From Thermoplasmata archaeon (GTDB taxonomy: Archaea; Thermoplasmatota; Thermoplasmata; Thermoplasmatales; Thermoplasmataceae), in NCBI GenBank assembly GCA_021819225.1, contig JAKARU010000004.1:1134-22956 (forward strand): a DNA stretch of 21,823 nt, read 5' to 3'. The notes beneath the pieces were generated by a model that worked only from the letters and a program-made list of their open reading frames with translations, did not search any database and was not told the origin of the DNA. Both the position numbers and the translations under genes were made by a program. Shown one piece after another: positions 1 to 6,688 of this stretch; within the stretch, counting starts at the first letter, position 1, and each line of letters opens with the position of its first letter.

Positions 1-2
1 TA

Positions 3-495
3 ATAAGGAATGTACCATTGAAGTACATAAACGATGCATACTCAAAGCTGTATATGTCAAATATAATTGATGCATCCCTGTCACATTCAACCATTGCACA
101 GAAGCTTAGGGATATAAGATCCGATACAAGGGCACAGCATGAATTCTTCAGGAAACTGATAAGTGACGGAAATGTGTATCTGTATAATCTATCATCCATA
201 TTCTCATATTCAGAGAATACAAATCTTGCAGAGTGAGGTTATAATAAGGATCACATATTCCTTGACCAGATCAATTTCTCATTGCTGTTCTCAGAGGACA
301 GGAAGATACCTGTTGCATTGAAGACATATCCAGGTTCCATAAGGGATGTGAAGACTGTAAAAAGGATAATTGAAGAATTCAATTTACACAGTTCAATCAT
401 TGTAATGGATCATGGATTTGTTTCCATGGAAATGATAGATTACATGTCTGATAACATGAAGTATATACAGCCTCTAAGAAGGAATTCAAAAATTA
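3..495 (+). pseudogene. IS1634-type (IS4 superfamily) transposase remnant
   Basis: One reading frame runs from the window edge to about 495 and resembles the middle of an IS1634-type DDE transposase. Visible family landmarks are a YINDAYSKLYMSNIID-like N-terminal stretch, GYNKDH, the PGSIRDVKT block and the second catalytic Asp in IVMDHGF (codon 408-410). The copy is dead: a TGA at 234-236 interrupts the frame (probably a former Trp codon before GYNKDH), the first catalytic Asp appears as Asn (LYNLSS, codon 186-188), and everything after LRRNSK, including the catalytic Glu region, is missing. The 5' end lies outside the window. It belongs to the same broad family as the element at 13760-15408 but is clearly a different copy. 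Family assignment is from remembered motifs. Confidence 0.8.
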
Positions 496-499
496 TTCA

Positions 500-851
500 G
501 AAGAGAACCTTCCCGAAAGATACAACTGTCTGAAGGATTCAGATCTGCTCACAGGAAAGGCACATTCAATGAAGGAGAACATACGTATCATGTGGAATCT
601 GCCAACAGAAAGAAGCCATGAAATACTGGGAGAGATGGTATTCATGGATCATTTATTCATCCATAGAAGCAATGAAGGGTGCTGCAAGGATGATGAAGGT
701 TCACCTTGGAAGCATGATGAACTATTTTATACACAGAATAACAAACGAAAGGGCAGGGGGAATAAACGCAATGATTGCTTTGATAGAGAGGGTGGCCTTC
801 GGGTACATGAACAGGAAACACCTAAAAAAATGCAACACACTTCATGTGTGA
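500..851 (+). pseudogene. ISL3-family transposase C-terminal remnant
   Basis: About 115 residues of an ISL3-type transposase C-terminus can be rebuilt across two frames. The first part (about 500-605) reads ENLPERYNCLKDSDLL then AHSMKENIRIMWNLPT. After a frameshift near 605 the rest (about 606-851) reads YWERWYSWI, MKGAARMMK and RITNERAGGINAMIALIERVAFGYMN. The W..W....S and TN...GiN.....A.Gy blocks are typical of the ISL3 C-terminal domain; the usual EG of TN..EG is AG here. The N-terminal two thirds, with the zinc finger and first Asp residues, is absent. The fragment follows the IS1634-type remnant directly, so an insertion or deletion fused the two. Not functional. Confidence 0.75.
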
Positions 852-870
852 TAACTTACTGATTTATCCT

Positions 871-897
871 TGAACCCATACAAAAGTGTGATGAGCC
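871..897. repeat. candidate right terminal inverted repeat of ISL3-type element
   Basis: Read on the minus strand from 897, this stretch begins GGCTCATCACACTTTTG and ends near the TGAACCC at 871-877. ISL3-family ends commonly begin GG.TC followed by a T-rich stretch, and the position (20-46 bp after the transposase stop) is where the right end should be. The partner left end is missing, so the assignment rests on resemblance and position only. Confidence 0.4.
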
Positions 898-915
898 AAT
901 ATTTTAAAGGAGGGG

Positions 916-2028
916 TTAATTTGCATCTTCAGATTTGGACTCCTCAGCTTTCACTTTCTTTGTCTTCGTTGTCTTTGCATTTGTGGAAGTCGCTGATTCT
1001 TGGGGTTTTTTCTTCTCAATTGCCGCAACGAGTTTTGGTATGACCTCGTAAAGATCGGCTGTGATTATGTAATCCGCAATGCTGTTGATTTCAGCGTTTG
1101 GATCGGTATTTATTGAGATGATATTTTCACTCAGCTTCATTCCCATGAGATGCTGTGCCTTCCCTGATATTCCGCATGCAATATACAGTTGCGGCCTCAC
1201 GGACTGCCCTGTCTGACCAACCTGGTGATCCCGGGTTATCCACCCCATATCCACTGTTGGCCTTGATGCGCCCACATAGGCATCAATTTCATCCGCAAGC
1301 TGCTTGATGAGATTAAAACCGGATGCCTTACCCAGACCAAGACCTCCACTTACGATATACTTCGCCGATGTAAGGTCCACGGTTGTCTTTGGCTTGAAAT
1401 CCACGATTTCTTTCTTAAGATATTCCTTCTTTATCTTTGCCTTCCTGATCTCTGACTCATATTTCGCGTCTGATTTTCGTTCAGGGACTGCAAATATTCC
1501 CGGCCTTGCCGTTGCCATCTGTGGCCTGTGCCTCTTGCAGAGAATTTCCGCAAGTGTACTCTCTCCATAGGTTGGCCTCCTTGCCTGGAGTATTCTTCCG
1601 TTTGGATCAATATCAAGCTCGGTACAGTCCGCGGTAACTCCTGTTCTTGACCTCACAGCGATCCTTGATGCAAGATCCCTTCCATTTCTTGTTGCAGGGA
1701 TCAATAGAATGTTTGGCTTCAGTTCAGTGATCAGATCGCTGAGAAGTGTGGCATATGGAATTGTCCTGAAATCTTTCAGATCTGGGGATTCATATCCTAT
1801 TACCCTATCACACCCATACTCGCCGGCCTCCTTGACCATGTCCCCGACCTTATCACCAAACACAATGCCTATAAGAATTTCATTAACCTTATGGGCAATT
1901 GACGACCCGACTGAAATCATCTCAAGTCCGGGTTTCTTTAACTTTCCATCCCTTGATTCGAGGAAAATCATCACATTCTTGTATTCGTCCGGATTTGCTG
2001 GCGGTTCTGCATTGATAAGTCCTACCAT
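916..2028 (-). CDS. fixB: Electron transfer flavoprotein alpha subunit (FixB/EtfA)
   Basis: 370 residues. The large FAD-carrying subunit of an electron transfer flavoprotein; with FixA it would pass electrons to the FixCX quinone oxidoreductase. The C-terminal FAD domain is clear: ASRPTVDMGW (about 254-263), QVGQTGQSV (269-277), ISGKAQH (287-293) and NTDPNAEI (307-314). The N-terminal half holds the ETF domain with PATRNGRDLASRIA near 111-124. The last 32 residues form a Lys/Ser/Thr/Glu-rich tail (from about 339) beyond the usual domain end, an oddity of unknown role. The start follows a strong ribosome-binding site (GGAGGTG) that overlaps the end of fixA; the genes abut with no gap. It is the last gene of the fixCXAB cluster. 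Whether this ETF bifurcates electrons cannot be decided from this subunit alone. Confidence 0.93.
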   Translation of the reverse strand: MVGLINAEPPANPDEYKNVMIFLESRDGKLKKPGLEMISVGSSIAHKVNEILIGIVFGDKVGDMVKEAGEYGCDRVIGYESPDLKDFRTIPYATLLSDLITELKPNILLIPATRNGRDLASRIAVRSRTGVTADCTELDIDPNGRILQARRPTYGESTLAEILCKRHRPQMATARPGIFAVPERKSDAKYESEIRKAKIKKEYLKKEIVDFKPKTTVDLTSAKYIVSGGLGLGKASGFNLIKQLADEIDAYVGASRPTVDMGWITRDHQVGQTGQSVRPQLYIACGISGKAQHLMGMKLSENIISINTDPNAEINSIADYIITADLYEVIPKLVAAIEKKKPQESATSTNAKTTKTKKVKAEESKSEDAN

Positions 2029-2838
2029 TTAATCACCTCCGAATTTAAGAATGCCCTTTGAAATAAGCTCGTCAACGAACTCATCCATCTGATCCGGAGT
2101 GAACTTCTTTCCTGCCCTCTTCTTCTCCTGTATTGATTTCATTGATTTTACAATGGTTGGTGATCCCTTAAGGCCCACCCATTCAGGCTTCAGATTTATG
2201 TCAGCAAGTGTCCATGTCTCAATGCCTCTCTTCATTGCATCGATTTTCATTCTCAGGGTTGCATTCCTCGGTATGTTTGAATTTGTCAGAACTGTGATAA
2301 GACATGGCGGTTCCATCTTGACCGTTTCAACTCCATCCTCAAGCTGCCTTTCCGCAAATACCTTTCCGTCCTCAACCCATGAATTTGATGTGTAGGAAGC
2401 CTGTTCTATCCCCAGGAATTCCGCAACTCCAGGACCGACATGCCCTGTTGATGAATCGGTTGATTCCTCCCCGGCAAATATTATGTCAAACTTTCCTATC
2501 TTCGTTATTGTTGCAGCAAGTGTTAGACCGGTTGGATACGTATCTGCACCTGCGAATGCCCTGTCCGTAACAAGTATCCCCCTGTCAACGCCCTTTGCCA
2601 TGCAGTCAAGAAGTGCACTCTCGGCAAAAGGAGGACCCATTGTAATTACAGTGATATGGGTATCATTGTTTGCATCCTTTATCTTCAGGGCCTGTTCCAC
2701 CGCATTCTCATCTGCAGGATTTATGACATTTCTCGCTGCACCCCTGTTCAACGTGAATGTCACAGGATCTATAACAACCTCAGAACTGTCAGGTACCTGC
2801 TTGATCATAACAATTATTTCCAGTGCCATTTTAATCAT
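2029..2838 (-). CDS. fixA: Electron transfer flavoprotein beta subunit (FixA/EtfB)
   Basis: 269 residues, usual length for FixA. It opens with MALEIIVMIKQVPDS and carries the ETF beta signatures MGPPFAESAL (about 67-76), GVDRGILVTDRAFAGADT (83-100) and GEESTDSSTGHVGPGVAE (123-140), the last being the nucleotide-binding loop of the small subunit. In electron-bifurcating FixAB-type ETFs this loop helps hold a second FAD; in canonical ETFs it holds AMP. The VGP form here leans towards the FixAB type, but that is inference. The start at 2838 overlaps the fixX stop as ATGA, implying translational coupling; an alternative ATG lies at 2829 (MALEI). Its partner is FixB immediately downstream. Confidence 0.93.
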   Translation of the reverse strand: MIKMALEIIVMIKQVPDSSEVVIDPVTFTLNRGAARNVINPADENAVEQALKIKDANNDTHITVITMGPPFAESALLDCMAKGVDRGILVTDRAFAGADTYPTGLTLAATITKIGKFDIIFAGEESTDSSTGHVGPGVAEFLGIEQASYTSNSWVEDGKVFAERQLEDGVETVKMEPPCLITVLTNSNIPRNATLRMKIDAMKRGIETWTLADINLKPEWVGLKGSPTIVKSMKSIQEKKRAGKKFTPDQMDEFVDELISKGILKFGGD

Positions 2839-3110
2839 CCAAACTTATATTTAACTCCGTGCCCACCCTTGGTGTTTGTCCATGCAACGCTTCCGTGTGA
2901 ACAGGCGGTATCGCATGTCCCGCATTCCACACAGTCCTCGTACTTGAAGTTCAATTTTTCATCTATGAGTGTGTAGCACTTTGCCGGGCATGCAAAAGTG
3001 CAGAAATGATCCGGGCATGTTTCACATATGCTGGGATTTATCGTTATGTGCTCATATGACTTGTCAATCTTATAGTTCAATAACGAGAGCCTGTCTTCAA
3101 TCTTTATCAT
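2835..3110 (-). CDS. fixX: FixX ferredoxin-like protein
   Basis: 91 residues, typical for FixX. It contains cysteines at 29, 32, 37, 41 and 45 (CETCPDHFCTFACPAKC) and a second set at 60, 63, 66 and 70 (CVECGTCDTAC), ending SVAWTNTKGGHGVKYKFG, a tail typical of FixX and the ETF:quinone oxidoreductase ferredoxin domain. It should carry iron-sulfur chemistry that wires FixC to the quinone pool or to ferredoxin. It begins 2 nt after the fixC stop, behind the AAGGAGG of the fixC 3' end, and its own stop overlaps the fixA start, so the four genes look co-transcribed and coupled. Confidence 0.92.
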   Translation of the reverse strand: MIKIEDRLSLLNYKIDKSYEHITINPSICETCPDHFCTFACPAKCYTLIDEKLNFKYEDCVECGTCDTACSHGSVAWTNTKGGHGVKYKFG

Positions 3111-3112
3111 TC

Positions 3113-4399
3113 TTACATCCTCCTTAACATTCTGTACAGATCCACTGCAAGATCCTTTCTCTTATCCTTCTGCTTCAGTGCTGAAGAAATCACTATCTGG
3201 GATAAGTGCTTCTTCGGATTTCCATTTTCTGAGAATATATTGAGCATTGCATCCTCTGCAATGGCTGGGATTGTGCTGTGAATTGATTCACTCCACGTAA
3301 CCTGATCGAGTCCCCTGAAATTGTTCATGTCTCTCAAGACAAAAGTATTTTCCAGATTCTTCTGGTAATTCTCAAAGTTCATGTCACCACCCTTCGACTT
3401 CCTTTCCATGAATGAATCAGCAGCCAGAATTCCTGAGACAACCGCATAGTTCATCCCCTGGAGTACCAGGCCGTTGCTGAACGTTAATCCGGCAGTATCA
3501 CCTGCTATCATGTATCCGTTGCCATACACTGAATCCACTGACATCCCACCTTCAGGCACAAGATGGGCACTGTATTCCTCAACCCTTCCATCCTGGATCA
3601 GGGGTGCAATGAATGGATGATCCTTGAACTGCTCAATCACGTTGAAAGAGTATGTCTGGTTGTTTTTTCTCAGGTCCCCCATAGATATCACTGCACCTAT
3701 GGATATGGATTCCCTGTTTGTGTAAAGAAACCCGCCAGCCTTCACGCCCCCGTCAAGAAAACCGAGAACATATTCAGAGGCAAACCCCATCTTTGGGGAT
3801 GTCAGCCCGAACCTTTCAGTGATTGTTTTTTCTGGTAACTTAATTACCTCCTTTACACCAAGCGCAATCTTCTGATCTTCAGGTTTCTTCTTGATTCCTG
3901 AATCATATGCTACCCTTGAATTTGCACCCTCAGCGAGTATAACGGAATCAGATGTTATTGTTTCTCCTGACTGCTCTACGCCTATAACCTTTCCATCCTT
4001 CATGGCAAGCTTATCGACGGTAACTCCTGATACAACCATTGCACCTGCATCCTTTGCCTTCTTTGCAAGCCATGCATCGAACTTTGTCCTCAGGACTGTA
4101 TATCCGCTCTTATATTCACCAAACTTCTTTGAGCGGAAATCTATTGAAATCTTTGAATCCTTTGTGAGGAAAGTAACACCCTTGGCTTCAACATATCTTT
4201 CAAGCATGTTACTCTTTTCCCAGTCAGGTATTACCTGTGAAAGTGAATCTCCCCACAGAACACCTCCGGAAACGTTCTTGCTTCCAGGGGGATCCGCCCT
4301 GTCAACGAGAAGTACATTCACCTTATTTGAAGCAAGTCGTATGGCGGCAGATGCTCCTGCAGGACCGGCTCCGACAACAATCACATCAAATTCACTCAT
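3113..4399 (-). CDS. fixC: FixC, ETF:quinone oxidoreductase flavoprotein
   Basis: 428 residues from ATG 4399. Geranylgeranyl-reductase/FixC-type FAD enzyme accepting electrons from FixAB and, with FixX, delivering them to menaquinone at the membrane. Visible: N-terminal dinucleotide fold DVIVVGAGPAGASAA (5-19), VDRADPPGSKNVSGG (32-46), LAEGANSRVA (155-164) and the second FAD motif IAGDTAGL (298-305) followed by SNGLVLQGMNYAVVSG. The frame stays open about 43 codons upstream of MSEFDV, but the Rossmann strand begins exactly there, and AAAGGA sits just before ATG 4399, so the shorter start is chosen. An AAATTTAAG box at 4439-4447 is a plausible TATA element for the operon. It is the first gene of fixCXAB. 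Confidence 0.93.
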   Translation of the reverse strand: MSEFDVIVVGAGPAGASAAIRLASNKVNVLLVDRADPPGSKNVSGGVLWGDSLSQVIPDWEKSNMLERYVEAKGVTFLTKDSKISIDFRSKKFGEYKSGYTVLRTKFDAWLAKKAKDAGAMVVSGVTVDKLAMKDGKVIGVEQSGETITSDSVILAEGANSRVAYDSGIKKKPEDQKIALGVKEVIKLPEKTITERFGLTSPKMGFASEYVLGFLDGGVKAGGFLYTNRESISIGAVISMGDLRKNNQTYSFNVIEQFKDHPFIAPLIQDGRVEEYSAHLVPEGGMSVDSVYGNGYMIAGDTAGLTFSNGLVLQGMNYAVVSGILAADSFMERKSKGGDMNFENYQKNLENTFVLRDMNNFRGLDQVTWSESIHSTIPAIAEDAMLNIFSENGNPKKHLSQIVISSALKQKDKRKDLAVDLYRMLRRM

Positions 4400-4438
4400 T
4401 GATCCTTTATGGCAGATCATATAATAACTGTTTTTGTG

Positions 4439-4447
4439 CTTAAATTT
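4439..4447 (-). promoter_or_regulatory. candidate TATA box for fixCXAB
   Basis: On the minus strand AAATTTAAG lies about 40 nt upstream of ATG 4399, giving a predicted transcript start near 4415 and a short leader that contains AAAGGA at 4408-4403. This is the only good AT-rich box close to the start. Confidence 0.4.
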
Positions 4448-4449
4448 CC

Positions 4450-4840
4450 CTGGCTTATTTTTAGATGATTCCAAACGAAGCTGGAGATTTATAAAACCAC
4501 ATTCAAAACCATAGAACGGCGGATACAATAGCGCCTGCCCGAAATGTGCTTGTTTCCATCTTTTTTTCCTTTATGATATCCATTGACTCAATCCATCACA
4601 CTGCAATGGCCCTGGCCTGATCCCGGAACCTTCCAGTCCAGCATAGCATCATCCCCTTTCTCATCACATGTTTCAGGAAAAGCTTCCAGAAAGATCCAGG
4701 AATGTTCATCATGAGCATGAACTGAAAAGATTCGCCGGACACTTTACTGTTGTTCTCAATTCGCCATAACCTGATGAGGATCGAGAAGGCCAAAATCATC
4801 CTGATCTGTATTTCCACACGACCGGATTGAATCCTGACAG
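4450..4840. other. intergenic stretch between divergent fixC and speE; possible decayed gene
   Basis: About 390 bases without a recognisable gene. On the minus strand a 73-codon frame (4817-4596) reads MEIQIRMILAFSILIRLW at its start, then continues after a stop as MDIIKEKKMETSTF and a short hydrophobic stretch to 4503. No start signal or family match supports it. It could be a decayed gene or transposase tail, or plain non-coding DNA between two divergent promoters. Confidence 0.3.
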
Positions 4841-4841
4841 A

Positions 4842-4875
4842 GGAATGGATAAAAAATTAAGCAAGAATGCATTCC
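4842..4875 (+). promoter_or_regulatory. speE promoter with flanking palindromic sequences
   Basis: A TATA-like ATAAAAAATTA (about 4850-4860) lies 23-33 nt before ATG 4883, so the transcript may be leaderless or nearly so. The box is flanked by the inverted repeat GGAATG (4842-4847) and CATTCC (4870-4875), and the 3' arm is part of a perfect 10-bp palindrome, GAATGCATTC (4865-4874), sitting between the box and the start. That is a plausible repressor site. Confidence 0.4.
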
Positions 4876-4882
4876 AGTACTG

Positions 4883-5707
4883 ATGAAATTAATAGAAAAC
4901 TGGTTCTCAGAGAGATATTCGGATAATCTGCAACTTTCGTTCAGGGTAAGCGATCAGCTTCTTTCAGTAAGGACGGATTTCCAGAGAATAGATGTCTTTG
5001 AGACCTATGACTTCGGGAAACTGCTTTCAATAGATGGTACCGTACAGCTGACAGAGAAGGATGAATTTGTCTATCATGAAATGATAACAAGGATGCCATA
5101 TCTTTACTCCGACAGGAAGCCTGAAAATGCACTTATAATTGGTGGAGGGGATGGAGGCGCAGCAGGTGAACTTGTAAAGCTTGGACTGAAAAGCATCGTG
5201 AATGTGGAGATTGACGGCCAGGTTGTTGAGGTTTGCAGGAAGCATTTTCCCTCACTTGCGTCATCCTTCAGCAGGAAGAATGTCGAGCTGATCATAGGTG
5301 ACGGAATAAAATATGCAGAGAAGACGGACAGGAAATTCGACATGATCATAATTGATTCCACGGATCCGGTTGGACCTGCCGAGGGCCTCTTCAATGAGGA
5401 TTTCTACAGGAATATCTCACGGATTCTTTCAGACGGGGGAGTTGTTGTAACACAATCCGGATCGCCGTTCTACCAGCCAAAGGCAATAGGACTTGCCCAC
5501 AAGGGGATGGCACCTGCATTCAGCTTTGTGAGAAGTTATACTGCATTCATACCGACATATCCGAGCGGGTTCTGGTCATTCACGATGGCAAAAAAGACGC
5601 CGATAGAGATGAGGGAAGAAACACTGGATCCCGGCCAGTACTTCAACATGGAAATAGCCAGGTCTTCATTCAGTCTCCCGGAATTTGTCAAAAAACTCAT
5701 TGCCTGA
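4883..5707 (+). CDS. speE: Polyamine aminopropyltransferase (spermidine synthase family)
   Basis: 274 residues, usual length. Transfers an aminopropyl group from decarboxylated S-adenosylmethionine to a polyamine acceptor in the cytoplasm; archaeal members differ in acceptor (putrescine, agmatine, cadaverine or longer), which cannot be read here. Visible: N-terminal strand domain with [17 protein letters not shown] (51-67), the SAM-fold glycine motif IIGGGDGG (85-92), acidic nucleoside ligand in NVEID (107-111), GDG (139-141) and the catalytic-loop [16 protein letters not shown] (155-170, Asp158 and Asp161). YPSGFWSF (226-233) is also typical. The start at ATG 4883 follows a TATA box by 23-33 nt, so the message is probably leaderless. 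The 3' end overlaps the convergent small membrane-protein gene by 11 bp. Confidence 0.93.
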   Translation: MKLIENWFSERYSDNLQLSFRVSDQLLSVRTDFQRIDVFETYDFGKLLSIDGTVQLTEKDEFVYHEMITRMPYLYSDRKPENALIIGGGDGGAAGELVKLGLKSIVNVEIDGQVVEVCRKHFPSLASSFSRKNVELIIGDGIKYAEKTDRKFDMIIIDSTDPVGPAEGLFNEDFYRNISRILSDGGVVVTQSGSPFYQPKAIGLAHKGMAPAFSFVRSYTAFIPTYPSGFWSFTMAKKTPIEMREETLDPGQYFNMEIARSSFSLPEFVKKLIA

Positions 5708-6074
5708 TCTTCCAGGTACTCTTTTTCTGATCAAGCCTCTCCTCATATGAGGGGCCATGTTTCCTTGCTATTTTCTCAAGGTTTCTCATGTTCTTTATGA
5801 ATTTTGACTTGCTGTCAGAATTCATTATCTGGTTGAAAAAACGATCGTCCCTTATCCATTCATATGTATAGTACCCAAACAGTGCAAAAAGTATCAATGA
5901 TATTATAAATATCCAGTAATTCCAGTTTCCTGCTGCCTGGAATGTCAGTCCGTTGTTTATGAAGCCATTATAATGAAACAGAAGATCGTTTGAGGATATC
6001 ACGAATATGGATAGAAATACCACGGTCAGAATCATGTAAATGTAGAAAAACCATTCCCTGTAAATCTTTGACAT
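5697..6074 (-). CDS. Small two-helix membrane protein of unknown function
   Basis: 125 residues; I do not recognise a family. Two strong hydrophobic segments are visible: about 9-27 ([19 protein letters not shown]) and about 51-69 ([19 protein letters not shown]), separated by a polar loop with [10 protein letters not shown]. The C-terminal half is charged, with [19 protein letters not shown] followed by [11 protein letters not shown], suggesting a cytoplasmic tail. ATG 6074 is preceded by AT-rich sequence with TTTAAAATATAG (about 6092-6105) as a candidate TATA box, so it probably has its own promoter. It converges with speE and shares 11 bp with its end. It has ordinary codon use, so it is likely a real gene. 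Confidence 0.7.
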   Translation of the reverse strand: MSKIYREWFFYIYMILTVVFLSIFVISSNDLLFHYNGFINNGLTFQAAGNWNYWIFIISLILFALFGYYTYEWIRDDRFFNQIMNSDSKSKFIKNMRNLEKIARKHGPSYEERLDQKKSTWKIRQ

Positions 6075-6133
6075 TATGGCATCATTTAAATTCTATATTT
6101 TAAATTTGTGAGAAGTCCGTTATAACTGACACT

Positions 6134-6688
6134 TTACTGCTGAGATTTTTCGAGGTGCGCAATGAATAACTTCAAAGCATTGATCCTGTGCGAATGTTGA
6201 TTCTTCTCATCAATACTCATCTCTGCGAGAGATTTGCTGGAATCCCGTGGAATGAATATGGGATCAAAACCGAATCCTGAAGCACCCCTCTCTTCCTGTG
6301 CAATACTTCCTTTGAGAATTCCGGTGAACTGCTCTATTCCATCACCTGAGACATAGGAAATAACGGTCCTGAATGAGGCTTCACGCCCCTTCTCTTTCAG
6401 AAGTGAAAGAATGCCGCTGTTTCCGATTGTACTCTGGACATAGGATGAATAAGGTCCCGGAAAGCCCTTCAGTGAATCTATGTACAGCCCGGTATCTTCA
6501 AGAAAGAATGGCTCGGGTACCTTACCCCTCAGGAATCTGGCACTGGCAAGTGATATGCTTTCCGTTGTATCATCCTGTATTTCCTCATACTTCATCCTCA
6601 CCCATTCACATTCATCTCCATGCATTGCCAGGAATGCACTTATTTCCCGGAATTTATGCTCATTGCTTGTTACGAATCTCAACCTCAT
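6134..6688 (-). CDS. rdgB: XTP/dITP pyrophosphatase (RdgB/HAM1 family)
   Basis: 184 residues, full length. Hydrolyses non-canonical purine triphosphates (ITP, dITP, XTP) to monophosphates, cleansing the nucleotide pool. All family motifs are present: the phosphate-binding FVTSNEHK (5-12), the acidic FLEDTGLYIDSLKGFPGPYSSYV (62-84) with Asp65 as likely general base, SGFGFDPIFIP (137-147) and the C-terminal SHR (166-168). Its start overlaps the Kae1-Bud32 stop by 4 nt (ATGA type), a gene pairing seen in several archaea, implying co-translation. It is the last gene of the glycosyltransferase, Kae1-Bud32, rdgB minus-strand group. Confidence 0.93.
   Translation of the reverse strand: MRLRFVTSNEHKFREISAFLAMHGDECEWVRMKYEEIQDDTTESISLASARFLRGKVPEPFFLEDTGLYIDSLKGFPGPYSSYVQSTIGNSGILSLLKEKGREASFRTVISYVSGDGIEQFTGILKGSIAQEERGASGFGFDPIFIPRDSSKSLAEMSIDEKNQHSHRINALKLFIAHLEKSQQ

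Noticed and set aside
234..236. TGA in the transposase read as a recoded Trp
   Set aside because: The same gene fragment has also lost a catalytic Asp and its C-terminus, and the second transposase has a TAA and frameshifts as well, so ordinary decay explains it. Other genes in the window use TGA as stop.
835..849. CACAC-TTCAT-GTGTG hairpin as a terminator
   Set aside because: The perfect 5-bp stem lies over the transposase stop inside IS debris and has no T run after it; more likely chance or part of the element's end.
569..862. 97-codon frame overlapping the ISL3 remnant
   Set aside because: Only its first part (up to about 605) matches ISL3; beyond that the other frame carries the family residues, so this is a frameshift artefact and not a gene.
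3891..4424. 177-codon open frame antisense to fixC
   Set aside because: Shadow of the FAD-binding gene; low-complexity Ser/Thr/Pro-rich translation without a start signal.
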